Below are positions 34,243-43,215 of a stretch of 64,000 nucleotides of DNA, piece by piece. This DNA comes from Ignavibacteria bacterium (GTDB taxonomy: Bacteria > Bacteroidota > Ignavibacteria > OLB7): positions 248,001 to 312,000 of the forward strand of contig JACKAE010000001.1 in assembly GCA_020635205.1 (NCBI GenBank), given 5' to 3'. The position numbers and the translations under genes were made by a program. The first letter of the stretch is position 1. Each line of letters begins with the position of its first letter. A model generated the notes under the pieces. That model did not search any database and was not told where the DNA came from. It saw only the letters and a list, made by a program, of their open reading frames with translations.

Positions 34243-34320
34243 GTACACAGTCAATTCACTCACCTTCAGTAAATTCTTCCTTTGGTTCGGTGTGAGCAAC
34301 AAACAAACAAAGGATGTGGC

Positions 34321-34665
34321 ATGAAACGAGATATGGAATTGATTCGGCTCCTTCTGTTGCGAGTAGAAGGAGAATCTGACACCGATTTGTCCAAGTATGA
34401 TAATGCAACCTTATGGTATCACCGCAACTTACTGATTGAGGCTAACTACGCGGTAGGCGCAAAGGCACAAGCAAGTAACAACGTTATCGTAGTGCACGAG
34501 TTATCCCGCCTTACATGGGAGGGACATGAATTCCTTGATGCAATACGCGACCAGAGAGTTTGGGACTCTCTCAAAAAGAAGTTTGATGGTTTCAGAACTT
34601 CATTCACCTTCCCATTGCTGAAGGATGTAGCCGTTTCGATAATTCGCCAATCTATTCTGGGATAA
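34321..34665 (+). CDS. DUF2513 protein
   Basis: About 114 residues from ATG 34321 with AAGGATG upstream. MKRDMELIRLLLLRVEGE is the DUF2513 signature; VHELSRLTWEGHEFLDAIRDQRVWD and the helical end fit the family. DUF2513 proteins are common on phages and integrative elements; their function is unknown. It lies 41 bases before the restriction-modification gene and may be part of the same transcript. Confidence 0.8.
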   Translation: MKRDMELIRLLLLRVEGESDTDLSKYDNATLWYHRNLLIEANYAVGAKAQASNNVIVVHELSRLTWEGHEFLDAIRDQRVWDSLKKKFDGFRTSFTFPLLKDVAVSIIRQSILG

Positions 34666-34706
34666 GACAATAGGACATATCCAACATTAACCAAAACCCG
34701 AGGGCT

Positions 34707-37478
34707 ATGACTCCCCAAGAATTCGTTCACAAGTGGAAGAAAAGCACACTCACCGAACGTTCCGCGTCGCAACAACATTTCCTCGACCTTTGCGCGTTGG
34801 TCGGTCACGATACACCGGCAACGCTTGACGCGACCGGGGAGAGTTTCACCTTTGAGAAGGGGGCGGAAAAGACCATAGGGAACAAAGGCTTTGCCGACGT
34901 GTGGAAGCGGGGATTCTTCGGATGGGAGTACAAGGGGAAGCACAAAGACCTTGAAGCCGCATACACGCAACTTCTGAACTATCGGGAAGCACTCCAAAAC
35001 CCTCCCCTTCTGGTTGTCTCCGACATGGAACAGATTCTGATTCACACCAACTTCACGAACACCGTGAAGCGGGTGGTGACTCTCTCCTATGACGACCTAC
35101 TCACACCCGATGGAATGCGGCAACTGAAGGCGATTTTCTATGAGCCTGAATCCTTCAAATCAGAGAAGACGACTGACGCGGTAACGGCTGAAGCGGCGGT
35201 ACAGTTTGCCAAACTCTCAGAGGCTCTTCGTACCAGTGGAGCGGAACCACACGACGCGGCACACTTCCTTATCAGGCTCTTATTCTGTCTCTTCGCTGAA
35301 GATGTGGGATTGCTCCCGAATGACACCTTGATGACACTGATTCAGAGAACAAAGCGGAACCCGGAAGAGTTCTCCGAAAGGCTAAGTGTCCTGTTCGGAC
35401 TTATGGCAACGGGTGGAATGTTTGGGTTCACTCGCATTCCCCACTTCAACGGCTCACTGTTTGACGATGCAACAGTTCTCCCCCTTGACCGGGACGGGCT
35501 GGACATTGTGGAGAAGGTGAGCTTGATGGATTGGGGACAGATAGAACCCTCCATTTTCGGGACACTCTTTGAACGGAGCCTTGACCCGGCGAAGCGTTCG
35601 CAGCTTGGGGCACACTACACGAGCAAAGAGGATATTCTTTTGATCGTAGAGCCTGTTTTAATGCGTCCCCTTCGCAGACGGTGGGATGAAGTGCAAAAGC
35701 AAGCTGAGGAGCTTGTAAGGCTGCGAGAGGAAGCCGACACGGACAAGAAGAAAAGCAATCAGCAAGACAAGATTCGTGTGTTGCTACTGAAGTTCTCCGA
35801 AGAGATAGCAAGTATTCAGGTACTTGACCCGGCTTGTGGAAGCGGGAACTTCCTCTACATGGCACTACGCCAATTGCTTGACCTTGAAAAGGAAGTTATC
35901 CAGTACGGCGGAACTGTTGGGTTGCCGACCTTCTTACCATCGGTGAACCCTTCACAGTTGCACGGGATAGAGATAAACCCCTACGCTCACGAACTGGCAA
36001 GTGCAACAATCTGGATAGGGTATATACAGTGGCTCCGAGACAACGGGTTCGGGTTCCCGGCAGAACCAATCTTGCGACGGCTGGACACGATAGAGAACCG
36101 TGATGCAATTCTTTCCTTTGATGAAGAAGGGAAACCGTATGAACCGGAATGGCCAAAGGTTGACGTGATAATCGGGAACCCTCCCTTTCTGGGAGACAAG
36201 AAAATGAAGTCTGAACTTGGAGAACCTTATGTAAAAGCGATTCGGAGTCTCTACAAGGGAAGAGTTCCCGGCGGTGCTGATTTGGTCTGCTATTGGTTTG
36301 ACAAGGCAAGGGAAATGATGGAAGCCGGGAAGGTGAAGCGAGTTGGATTCATTTCGACAAACTCAATCCGTATGGGAAAGAACCGTGAAGTGTTGGACAA
36401 GATCACGGAGACGGGGAAGATATTTGAAGCGTGGAGTGATCGGGAATGGGTTCTTGACGGTGCAGCGGTTCGGGTGTCAATCGTAGAGTTTGATAGTGGA
36501 TCGGAATCGGAACGTCAGCTTGACGGAAAGCAAGTGGAGCGAATCAATACTGACCTGACTTCACGCGTAGACTTGACAATTGCTGAATCTTTATCGGAGA
36601 ATGAGGGACTGGCTTTTCTCGGTATGATGAAAGCGGGGGCATTCGATATAACGGCAGATGAAGCCGAAGAGATGTTGCAAGCTAAAGGGAATCCGAATGG
36701 TCGTCCGAACAGTGATGTAGTTCGGCCACGAATTGGTGGACGTGACATTACCACAAGAGAAAGCGGGAACTATGTGATAGACTTTGGATTGTTGTCCTTA
36801 GAGGAAGCTGCTGAATATAGCGTGCCTTTCGAGTACGTGAAGAAACATGTAAAGCCAACACGAGACACAAATAACAGAAAGAGTCTGCGTGAACGTTGGT
36901 GGCGATTTGGTGAAGCACGTCCGGGGTTACGAAAAGCATTGGAAGGGTTAGAACGATGTATCGTAACTCCTGAAGTTGCAAAGCATCGGCTCTTTGTGTG
37001 GATGCCGACTTCTACAGTTCCAGATCACAAATTGCATGTTATAACCCGCAACGACGACTATTTCTTTGGTGTGCTTCAAAGTCGACCTCATGAACTGTGG
37101 TCTTTGGGAGTTGGTAGTAGAATGGGAGTTGGAAACGATCCAATATATAATTCCGGTCGGATCATGAGCACTTTCCCCTTCCCCTATCCACCCGGCAAAG
37201 AGCCACAAGACTCCCCAATTGTTCAAGCCATTGCCGACGCTGCAAAGAAACTGGTAGAGAAACGGGATAGGTGGTTGAACCCGGAAGGGGCAACGGAAGC
37301 TGAACTAAAGAAGCACACTCTCACGAACCTCTACAACGAGCGTCCAACATGGTTAGACCTCGCACACAAGAAACTGGATAACGCCGTATTCGATACCTAC
37401 GGATGGCCACACGATTTGAGCGAGGAACAGATTTTGGAACGGTTGCTTGCGTTGAACTTGGAGCGGGGGAAGGAATAA
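34707..37478 (+). CDS. MmeI-like single-chain restriction-modification enzyme
   Basis: About 923 residues. N-terminal PD-(D/E)xK nuclease-like site in GFADVWKRGFFGWEYKGKHK (Asp64, Glu74, Lys76). SAM-binding motif LDPACGSGNFLYMAL starts ~374, catalytic IIGNPPF ~490. The C-terminal ~300 residues are the target-recognition part (VVRPRIGGRDITTRESG, RERWWRFGEARPGLRKAL, NDPIYNSGRIMSTFPFPYPP). The order nuclease, helical spacer, methylase, specificity fits type IIL/IIG enzymes of the MmeI kind, which modify one strand and cut at a distance (family knowledge). It likely protects the host of the element from phage. Its last 33 bases recur at 40173. Confidence 0.88.
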   Translation: MTPQEFVHKWKKSTLTERSASQQHFLDLCALVGHDTPATLDATGESFTFEKGAEKTIGNKGFADVWKRGFFGWEYKGKHKDLEAAYTQLLNYREALQNPPLLVVSDMEQILIHTNFTNTVKRVVTLSYDDLLTPDGMRQLKAIFYEPESFKSEKTTDAVTAEAAVQFAKLSEALRTSGAEPHDAAHFLIRLLFCLFAEDVGLLPNDTLMTLIQRTKRNPEEFSERLSVLFGLMATGGMFGFTRIPHFNGSLFDDATVLPLDRDGLDIVEKVSLMDWGQIEPSIFGTLFERSLDPAKRSQLGAHYTSKEDILLIVEPVLMRPLRRRWDEVQKQAEELVRLREEADTDKKKSNQQDKIRVLLLKFSEEIASIQVLDPACGSGNFLYMALRQLLDLEKEVIQYGGTVGLPTFLPSVNPSQLHGIEINPYAHELASATIWIGYIQWLRDNGFGFPAEPILRRLDTIENRDAILSFDEEGKPYEPEWPKVDVIIGNPPFLGDKKMKSELGEPYVKAIRSLYKGRVPGGADLVCYWFDKAREMMEAGKVKRVGFISTNSIRMGKNREVLDKITETGKIFEAWSDREWVLDGAAVRVSIVEFDSGSESERQLDGKQVERINTDLTSRVDLTIAESLSENEGLAFLGMMKAGAFDITADEAEEMLQAKGNPNGRPNSDVVRPRIGGRDITTRESGNYVIDFGLLSLEEAAEYSVPFEYVKKHVKPTRDTNNRKSLRERWWRFGEARPGLRKALEGLERCIVTPEVAKHRLFVWMPTSTVPDHKLHVITRNDDYFFGVLQSRPHELWSLGVGSRMGVGNDPIYNSGRIMSTFPFPYPPGKEPQDSPIVQAIADAAKKLVEKRDRWLNPEGATEAELKKHTLTNLYNERPTWLDLAHKKLDNAVFDTYGWPHDLSEEQILERLLALNLERGKE

Positions 37479-37743
37479 TCTTGAAGACAAAAGAGGCTGA
37501 AAAGAAGAAAGCGTATTGAACCACATTAAAACGAAGAACATTTTTTTCACTAATGAATAGAAGCCTATTTCGAGAGAAAAGAATTCCTGTATTTTGACTC
37601 CGAAGTTAATCCTTCACACGATCTATGAAGACAGTCCCTCACCACGCCTTGAAACTGTCAGCGCAATACCGGAATAAGATTCAGGGGCAATTGAGTTCCG
37701 CCGGTAGCATTGCACATAGGAAATCATAAACTCAGATCACAAC
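37441..37743. repeat. About 300-bp direct repeat, copy 1
   Basis: Begins in the last codons of the MmeI-like gene and runs to just before the next gene. The second copy is at 40173-40475. Best-conserved blocks: GGTTGCTTGCGTTGAACTTG, AAACGAAGAACATTTTTTTC, CAGTCCCTCACCACGCCTTG, CATAGGAAATCATAAACTCA. The middle has diverged. Confidence 0.9.
37630..37706 (+). ncRNA. Putative structured leader, copy 1
   Basis: GACAGT/ACTGTC (37630-37635 and 37654-37659), then TACCGG (37667-37672) with CCGGTA (37701-37706) enclosing GATTCA/TGAGTT (37678-37683 and 37692-37697). The same stems exist in the second copy with base changes that keep pairing. It lies 60 bases before the cargo gene start. Confidence 0.5.
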
Positions 37744-37764
37744 GTTATTCCTACCCGATCCATC

Positions 37765-40128
37765 ATGAAACTCTACACTCTCGTACTTCTCTTTCTCCTC
37801 TTTGTTGTCTCCCTCCACACCCAACCTTCAGAGAACTGGAAACTTATTGACCTTCAATTAACCGAAGCACCAACGTTCAACCTTCTTTTGTTCGCCGATT
37901 CATCCCGTGGCTACGGGGGAGAACAGGGAGAGTTCTACCGTTTCGGCAGGCCAAACGGTAGAACTACGGATGGGGGAAATTCGTGGCTCCTCACTGGAAT
38001 CCCGAACGCTCTTCCGTTGCAGTTCTTTGGTAAGACCGGGTATACACAACGCGGACAGGTAAGCCGGGATAATAGCCTGACGTGGGAACCAGTAACGCCG
38101 ACCTTTTCCGATACAGCTATTTCGCTCTATTGGGGATCGCCGGGGGCTGGGGGAATTGGTGGACGTTACGTTCGTATCTACGATACATTTCAGGACTTCG
38201 AGCACGATTCCCTTGACCGTATCGAAAGTTTCCGAGCTAACCGCCTGATATGGACAACAGATGGTGAAACGTGGGAGTTCGGTGATACAACGGCACTTCT
38301 CTCCTATGTTCCCTTTCGTGTTGGCTTTTCAGTGAAACCGGGTTTCGATCCCTATCCGTCAGGAACAACGTGGGGTTTTGTAATTGGGTGGGAGGATACA
38401 AACACGTTCCTTGTTTTGCAGTTCGGTAATGGTGAGTGGCTTGGACGCTACGACGTTGCTGCCGATACATCGGAGTGGATAGAGCTTCCGGCAATGTGGA
38501 AAAATGGAGTTCAGATTCGCTTCCCCGATTATCCTTTTATCGAACTTCTTCCGAACAAAATGCTCGTAGCTCTCTCACCCATTTCTCAGACCCGCAATGA
38601 CTTCTGGACAAGTATTGACGGGGGATACAATTGGCGAAAGTGGGAACTCCCCGACTGGCTCGACACGCAAACACTACGCTTCTTCGACTCACTGAACGCA
38701 ATCGGCTCTAACGGTAAAACCCGTGACGGAGGCAAGACGTGGGAACGTTTCGGGAATTCGTGGTGGACATATCCTGTTCAGGTTTTGGGAAGTTCAATAA
38801 CGAGTTATGGTTTCTTCCCGATAGATACCACACACTTGACTATCGGTCGAAACACCATCTTTGCCCGTTCCGACGATGGGGGGAAAACTTGGCAACGGAA
38901 CAGACCTGCAACAACCCTCTACGCATTCATAGCACGAGAGGGACTTGCCGTGATGAGTCGTGACGGAAGAATGATTCTCCGAAGCGAGGATAACGGAAAC
39001 ACGTGGGAAGATGTCGGCAGGGAGAGCGGGCTTCCCGAATATGTCCGGCGGGTCGGTTCCCTTGCCTTTGCCGACAGAGTAAGCGAACCAGACAAACTTT
39101 TCGGACTTGCCGAATTCAGCACCTACAATAGTGAACAGTACATTGCTTTTCTCCAGTCAACAGACGGAGGGGCAAACTGGAGTGAAGGGGAACGCCTTCC
39201 GGAACTTGGAACCGATGTTGTCGGAACTTCTCTCGTTGTCAATGGAAGTAGTGGAGGGCGAACGCTCTACGTTGCCTCCGATTCTGGCATACTTGCTTCC
39301 GAAAACGACGGAGTAGAGTGGAGTAAGAGAACAGACCGTTCTATCGAGCAGCTACTAATGGCAGACAGAGATAAAGGAATTGGAACGAAAACGATTCGCT
39401 CACGCAGCTATCCCTCAGTTCGTTTTACTCGCACATCCAACGGATGGAACTCACTGGAGGAATTCCTACCCTTGTCCGATACGGTTCGTTCAATGGCAGG
39501 GCTTGCACTTGTTGAACAGGGAACGTTGCGTGGGTGTGTGGTCACTTCCGACAGCTTGCATTATCTAATAACTTCTGAAGACGGAGGGGGGACATGGGAA
39601 GACGAAGTGATAGAATGGTTTCCCTATGGAGAATATCACTGGCTCGACACACAGAGAGTGTACGTGTTCAGTGAAAAAGAGGGAACACTTTACTACAGTG
39701 GAGACGGAGGGAGAACGTACCATCTTATTCACGACTTCACAGGAGAGGACAACATTACGTTCACCCGTTCAACCTATGACAGTGACTACCTATACTTTGC
39801 CGGGAACGGTACGTGGCTCGGACGAAGGAAGCTGACGGCAGACAGCCTTTCAACAGTGAGAACTTTGGGTCTGTCTTCAGGGACTCTTTCAATTCTCGGT
39901 ATAACGGGGGAAGAGTCAAGTCTTGTTCTTCGCTACCATGTCAGCAGACCATCTACGCTTACGATTGCTTTGTACGACCGTCTCGGAAGAGAGGTTATAC
40001 GACGTTCAGGTATAGAAGCCTATTCGACCGGACTACAGCAGTTCAAGTTGGAAACGGCAGGACTGTATTTCATAAGAGTGAGCAATGATAGAGGGGAGGA
40101 AATAGTTCAACCAGTCTACAGAAAGTAA
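37765..40128 (+). CDS. T9SS-secreted protein with BNR-type repeats
   Basis: About 787 residues. Signal peptide MKLYTLVLLFLLFVVSLHTQ. Many BNR/sialidase-type boxes: TTDGGNSW, SIDGGYNW, TRDGGKTW, SDDGGKTW, SEDNGNTW, STDGGANW, SEDGGGTW. This builds a beta-propeller like Ycf48 or sortilin domains. The last ~75 residues are a type A T9SS sorting domain (TLTIALYDRLGREVIRR, TAGLYFIRVSNDRGE). Binding partner unknown; BNR propellers are not necessarily enzymes. Surrounded by the two 300-bp repeats, so it may be a separable cargo cassette. Confidence 0.88.
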   Translation: MKLYTLVLLFLLFVVSLHTQPSENWKLIDLQLTEAPTFNLLLFADSSRGYGGEQGEFYRFGRPNGRTTDGGNSWLLTGIPNALPLQFFGKTGYTQRGQVSRDNSLTWEPVTPTFSDTAISLYWGSPGAGGIGGRYVRIYDTFQDFEHDSLDRIESFRANRLIWTTDGETWEFGDTTALLSYVPFRVGFSVKPGFDPYPSGTTWGFVIGWEDTNTFLVLQFGNGEWLGRYDVAADTSEWIELPAMWKNGVQIRFPDYPFIELLPNKMLVALSPISQTRNDFWTSIDGGYNWRKWELPDWLDTQTLRFFDSLNAIGSNGKTRDGGKTWERFGNSWWTYPVQVLGSSITSYGFFPIDTTHLTIGRNTIFARSDDGGKTWQRNRPATTLYAFIAREGLAVMSRDGRMILRSEDNGNTWEDVGRESGLPEYVRRVGSLAFADRVSEPDKLFGLAEFSTYNSEQYIAFLQSTDGGANWSEGERLPELGTDVVGTSLVVNGSSGGRTLYVASDSGILASENDGVEWSKRTDRSIEQLLMADRDKGIGTKTIRSRSYPSVRFTRTSNGWNSLEEFLPLSDTVRSMAGLALVEQGTLRGCVVTSDSLHYLITSEDGGGTWEDEVIEWFPYGEYHWLDTQRVYVFSEKEGTLYYSGDGGRTYHLIHDFTGEDNITFTRSTYDSDYLYFAGNGTWLGRRKLTADSLSTVRTLGLSSGTLSILGITGEESSLVLRYHVSRPSTLTIALYDRLGREVIRRSGIEAYSTGLQQFKLETAGLYFIRVSNDRGEEIVQPVYRK

Positions 40129-40172
40129 GGGAACGTAGTTAGGAAGAGCCGGAATAGTGGGGTAGAATTCAG

Positions 40173-40475
40173 GGTTGCTTGCGTTGAACTTGGAGCGGGG
40201 AAAGAAACAATCCTTACGACATAATAAACTGAAAAGAACAAAGTGAATTGAACTATACTTAAACGAAGAACATTTTTTTCTTAACGGAAGAAAAGTAGTT
40301 TTTGCAGAATAACGAATCGTGTATATTGACCGCGAAGACAAACACACGTCTTTATCTATGTCGACAGTCCCTCACCACGCCTTGAAACTGTCAGAGCATT
40401 ACCGGAAAGGGATTCAGGGGTAAGTGAATCGAGCCGGTAGTATTGCACATAGGAAATCATAAACTCAGATCGCAA
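40173..40475. repeat. About 300-bp direct repeat, copy 2, with the same structured leader
   Basis: Contains a dead copy of the last codons of the MmeI-like gene (GTTGCTTGCGTTGAACTTGG) and the leader structure: GACAGT/ACTGTC (40363 onwards), TACCGG (40400-40405) with CCGGTA (40434-40439) around GATTCA/TGAATC (40411-40416 and 40425-40430). The rest of 40129-40566 holds no gene. Confidence 0.9.
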
Positions 40476-40566
40476 CCTTTTCACGGGGTGGTTGGCTCAT
40501 TGTATTCAGGAACGGATATGATGAACGGTCTACGAACACTCATAACCGTAATTGGAGGGAATCCAG

Positions 40567-41526
40567 ATGAAGGAAAAGAAGGTGCTTGCCAGTATCTTAC
40601 TGGTAGTCATGATGTTATGTGGAGTAGAGTTGCAAGGGCAATCTACGTGGGTCGATACGTGGCCGGTAGGTCGTCAGGGAGTGAGTCCAGTTGTGGACAC
40701 GATCTGTATTGATGCAAACCCATTGGATTTAGACCCGTGTGATTCAATCTTTATTGATACGATAGGTTGGCAACCAAATCCGAGTTCCCCGATAGACAGT
40801 TGCAATTGGACGGCGTGGCCTGCCGGGCCGGGTTGTAGTTGTGGGGGCTTGTATCCGGGTGGACCACATTACTCACACGACACGTGGGGAATAAACTATG
40901 ACCCGGCACACTTTTATGATTCGTGCGGGGATCACGATAACCCGACGTGGGATTGCGGGGGAGCACCACAACCGCGACATTTGTACAACGTGCCGTGTAG
41001 TTACCAGACAGACACGAACGACCCGAATCACCCCTATCTTAAGACAGGTTGTTTTACGCTACAGATCGGAGTAACCCACTGCATGGCAGGAAAGAACTTG
41101 CAAGAGTTGCAGTTTGATTTCTCGAATTATGATCTGTCATGTTTTGGGGACTCGGTAACGATTATGGACTTGAATACAACTCCACCTGATACAGTCGCAT
41201 TTCTTAGAAAAGACTCGACGGGAACACCGATAGGAGGAACATCGTTCTTGTATGACTTCGGTCAGAACAACACAATACCGCCGCCGCCGCCGTGTGTCCC
41301 TCGTATCTTAACGTTTGAGGTGTGCGGTTTGTGGAAGGACGGACGGAGTCCAGCGGAACACGAGTGTGCGGCTGTCTTTGAAGTCAAGTTTTTGAATAGT
41401 GATGCGTCGGAGTGTGGAATTATTCCGTTCATTGTTGGTGGTCGGTGTCCCGATTTGGACGCGGAACCAGTAGACAGGGGAAAAGAACCGTCTCTAAGTT
41501 ATCGGGTGTACTATGATGAGAAGTAA
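40567..41526 (+). CDS. Secreted Cys-rich protein of unknown function
   Basis: About 319 residues. ATG 40567 follows GGAGGGA; ATG 40552 is in frame but earlier than the ribosome site. Signal peptide MKEKKVLASILLVVMMLCGVELQGQ. The mature protein has many Cys, Asp, Trp and Pro residues (DSCNWTAWPAGPGCSCGG, YDSCGDHDNPTWDCGG), a proline run PPPPP and no known domain. Disulfide-stabilised surface protein is the likely form. There is no T9SS tail; its partner just downstream has one and overlaps it by a few codons in another frame. Confidence 0.75.
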   Translation: MKEKKVLASILLVVMMLCGVELQGQSTWVDTWPVGRQGVSPVVDTICIDANPLDLDPCDSIFIDTIGWQPNPSSPIDSCNWTAWPAGPGCSCGGLYPGGPHYSHDTWGINYDPAHFYDSCGDHDNPTWDCGGAPQPRHLYNVPCSYQTDTNDPNHPYLKTGCFTLQIGVTHCMAGKNLQELQFDFSNYDLSCFGDSVTIMDLNTTPPDTVAFLRKDSTGTPIGGTSFLYDFGQNNTIPPPPPCVPRILTFEVCGLWKDGRSPAEHECAAVFEVKFLNSDASECGIIPFIVGGRCPDLDAEPVDRGKEPSLSYRVYYDEK

Positions 41527-41539
41527 GGGAAGAAGTACT

Positions 41540-43096
41540 ATGAAAAGACAACTCGTTGTTATTGCTTTGTTGTTCAGTTGTTCTGTTCCGTTATTGGGGC
41601 AAATAGAGATTGAGCCTGATACGCTGGACTTTGGAAATGTGGGAGTGTCGTTAGTGGGAATGGACTATGGGAGAGGCTTCATAGTTCGGAACGTATCGGA
41701 TAGTGTGTGGTGGGTAGAGCGTGCAAAGCAACCAGTTTTTGCAGGGGAAGAGTATGAATTCGGTCTATTCTTCGAGGGACGGTTAGGATACTCTCGATTG
41801 TTGCCGGGTGATAGTGTCCGGTTTCTCGTTGGAGGTTCAGTGGGAGCACATGGAGAAACGGTTTCAGTCAATTGGCGATATGGTGAATTCATGGATACTG
41901 CATGGATTCCAGCAGAGTCAGAAAACGGAGTTCGAGATACATTCGAGTTTTTCGTTCGTGCAAATGTCGTGAAGCAAGATGCCCCTTCGATCTCGACATC
42001 AAAGGGAGCGACGGTGTATAAGTGTCGGTGTGGAGTTCGTGACGAACTTCCTGTGAACTCTACAGAGTATCGAACTAACATCTATGTCAACAATCCAACA
42101 GAAGACACGATCTGGATTGATTCCTTGCAGTTGGTAAATCTTGATGAAGTGGGATGGTGGTTTACTATTGATCCGGGAACCATCATAACGTTTGATAGTA
42201 TAGGAAGGAGAGATATTCGTACTGGAAAATCTCCTCCCTCTCATTGGAGTATTCCACCGACATACATCCTACCCGGAATGCCTGCGATTCTTTCAGCGGG
42301 GTTGCCTGCCTATAAGGGAACGGGGATGAAAGCAACGGTGGTAGAGGCATGGTTAAGCGGGAAGAACGGGGAAGCCTGGTACGTTCAGGACACAATGATA
42401 GGCTGGCTTGAAGAGTTGCCGCATACTGTACCAGTCTCTTCCTTCTCTGCTACAGTGACAATGCCTGAAGGGGTTGACCTTGTAGACAAAGGGGCGTATG
42501 CCTCATATCACAAATGCAAGTTGCCCGATTCAATTCCGGTCTATGTGACGGAGGTAGAGTTCAGGGGGAAACGTGCCGACGCTCTCCGTTTGATCTCAAA
42601 CGCGGGTGCTCCCATTCCAGAACTGCCGATGCAAGCTGAGTGTGTGGGTGGTGACCTTACGTGGGGCATTGAAGTACGGAGAACTCCGAAGCTCTTAGGC
42701 TTGACGGTTGACACGCTTGTAGCTCACTGGTACTATGACGACCCGGTAGAGGGAAGAGTCGAGGGAGAGGCACACGGATTGATCTATATCACCATAGAGG
42801 GGACGTTATCGGCAACAGGTGAGGAACAGAGAGGTGTTCCCGGTCATTTGGTAGTCCGTCCGAATCCAGTAGGTGAGGTTCTGGACATTGCGTGGAAGTC
42901 TTCCGACGTTCAGGAAGTGAAGCGGGTAGGCTTTGTTCTCTACGATGAAGGGGGACGGAAGGTTGTAGCATTTGGAGGGGACAGAGAAGGACGGGGCATG
43001 ATACAGGTATCAGGACTTCCGGCAGGTGTGTACATAGCCGTAGCGTATGACGAAACGGGGAAGGCACTCGGAGCGGAAACGGTAGTGAAAGAGTGA
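41540..43096 (+). CDS. T9SS-secreted protein with choice-of-anchor-like N-terminus
   Basis: About 518 residues from ATG 41540, the start of signal peptide MKRQLVVIALLFSCSVPLLGQ; an ATG at 41513 overlaps the preceding gene. The first mature strand IEPDTLDFGNVGVSLVG looks like an ASPM-SPD-2-Hydin-type domain; a second weak repeat lies further in. Type A T9SS tail at the end (LVVRPNPVGEVLDIAWK, YDEGGRKVVAF, LPAGVYIAVAYDETG). Likely cell-surface; may work with the Cys-rich protein encoded just before. Confidence 0.85.
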   Translation: MKRQLVVIALLFSCSVPLLGQIEIEPDTLDFGNVGVSLVGMDYGRGFIVRNVSDSVWWVERAKQPVFAGEEYEFGLFFEGRLGYSRLLPGDSVRFLVGGSVGAHGETVSVNWRYGEFMDTAWIPAESENGVRDTFEFFVRANVVKQDAPSISTSKGATVYKCRCGVRDELPVNSTEYRTNIYVNNPTEDTIWIDSLQLVNLDEVGWWFTIDPGTIITFDSIGRRDIRTGKSPPSHWSIPPTYILPGMPAILSAGLPAYKGTGMKATVVEAWLSGKNGEAWYVQDTMIGWLEELPHTVPVSSFSATVTMPEGVDLVDKGAYASYHKCKLPDSIPVYVTEVEFRGKRADALRLISNAGAPIPELPMQAECVGGDLTWGIEVRRTPKLLGLTVDTLVAHWYYDDPVEGRVEGEAHGLIYITIEGTLSATGEEQRGVPGHLVVRPNPVGEVLDIAWKSSDVQEVKRVGFVLYDEGGRKVVAFGGDREGRGMIQVSGLPAGVYIAVAYDETGKALGAETVVKE

Positions 43097-43123
43097 GAGG
43101 AAAGAGGGGAATCTATGAAGACA

Positions 43124-43149
43124 AAGCCCGGAGTGATCCGGGCTTTTTT
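43124..43149 (+). terminator. Rho-independent terminator
   Basis: AAGCCCGGA (43124-43132) pairs with TCCGGGCTT (43137-43145), followed by T residues. It ends the cargo operon. Confidence 0.92.
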
Positions 43150-43215
43150 GTTGTTGTTGAATCCATTATGAAAGTCAAGTGCAAACAAGTCTGCTTCAAA
43201 CATTTCGGGAACAAT

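Noticed and set aside
37441..40475. Integron attC-like reading of the 300-bp repeats (GCGTTGAAC resembles a GTTRRRY core)
   Set aside because: The seven-base core is common by chance, no paired R''/L'' boxes were found and no integron integrase is present; a structured leader or simple duplication explains the data better.
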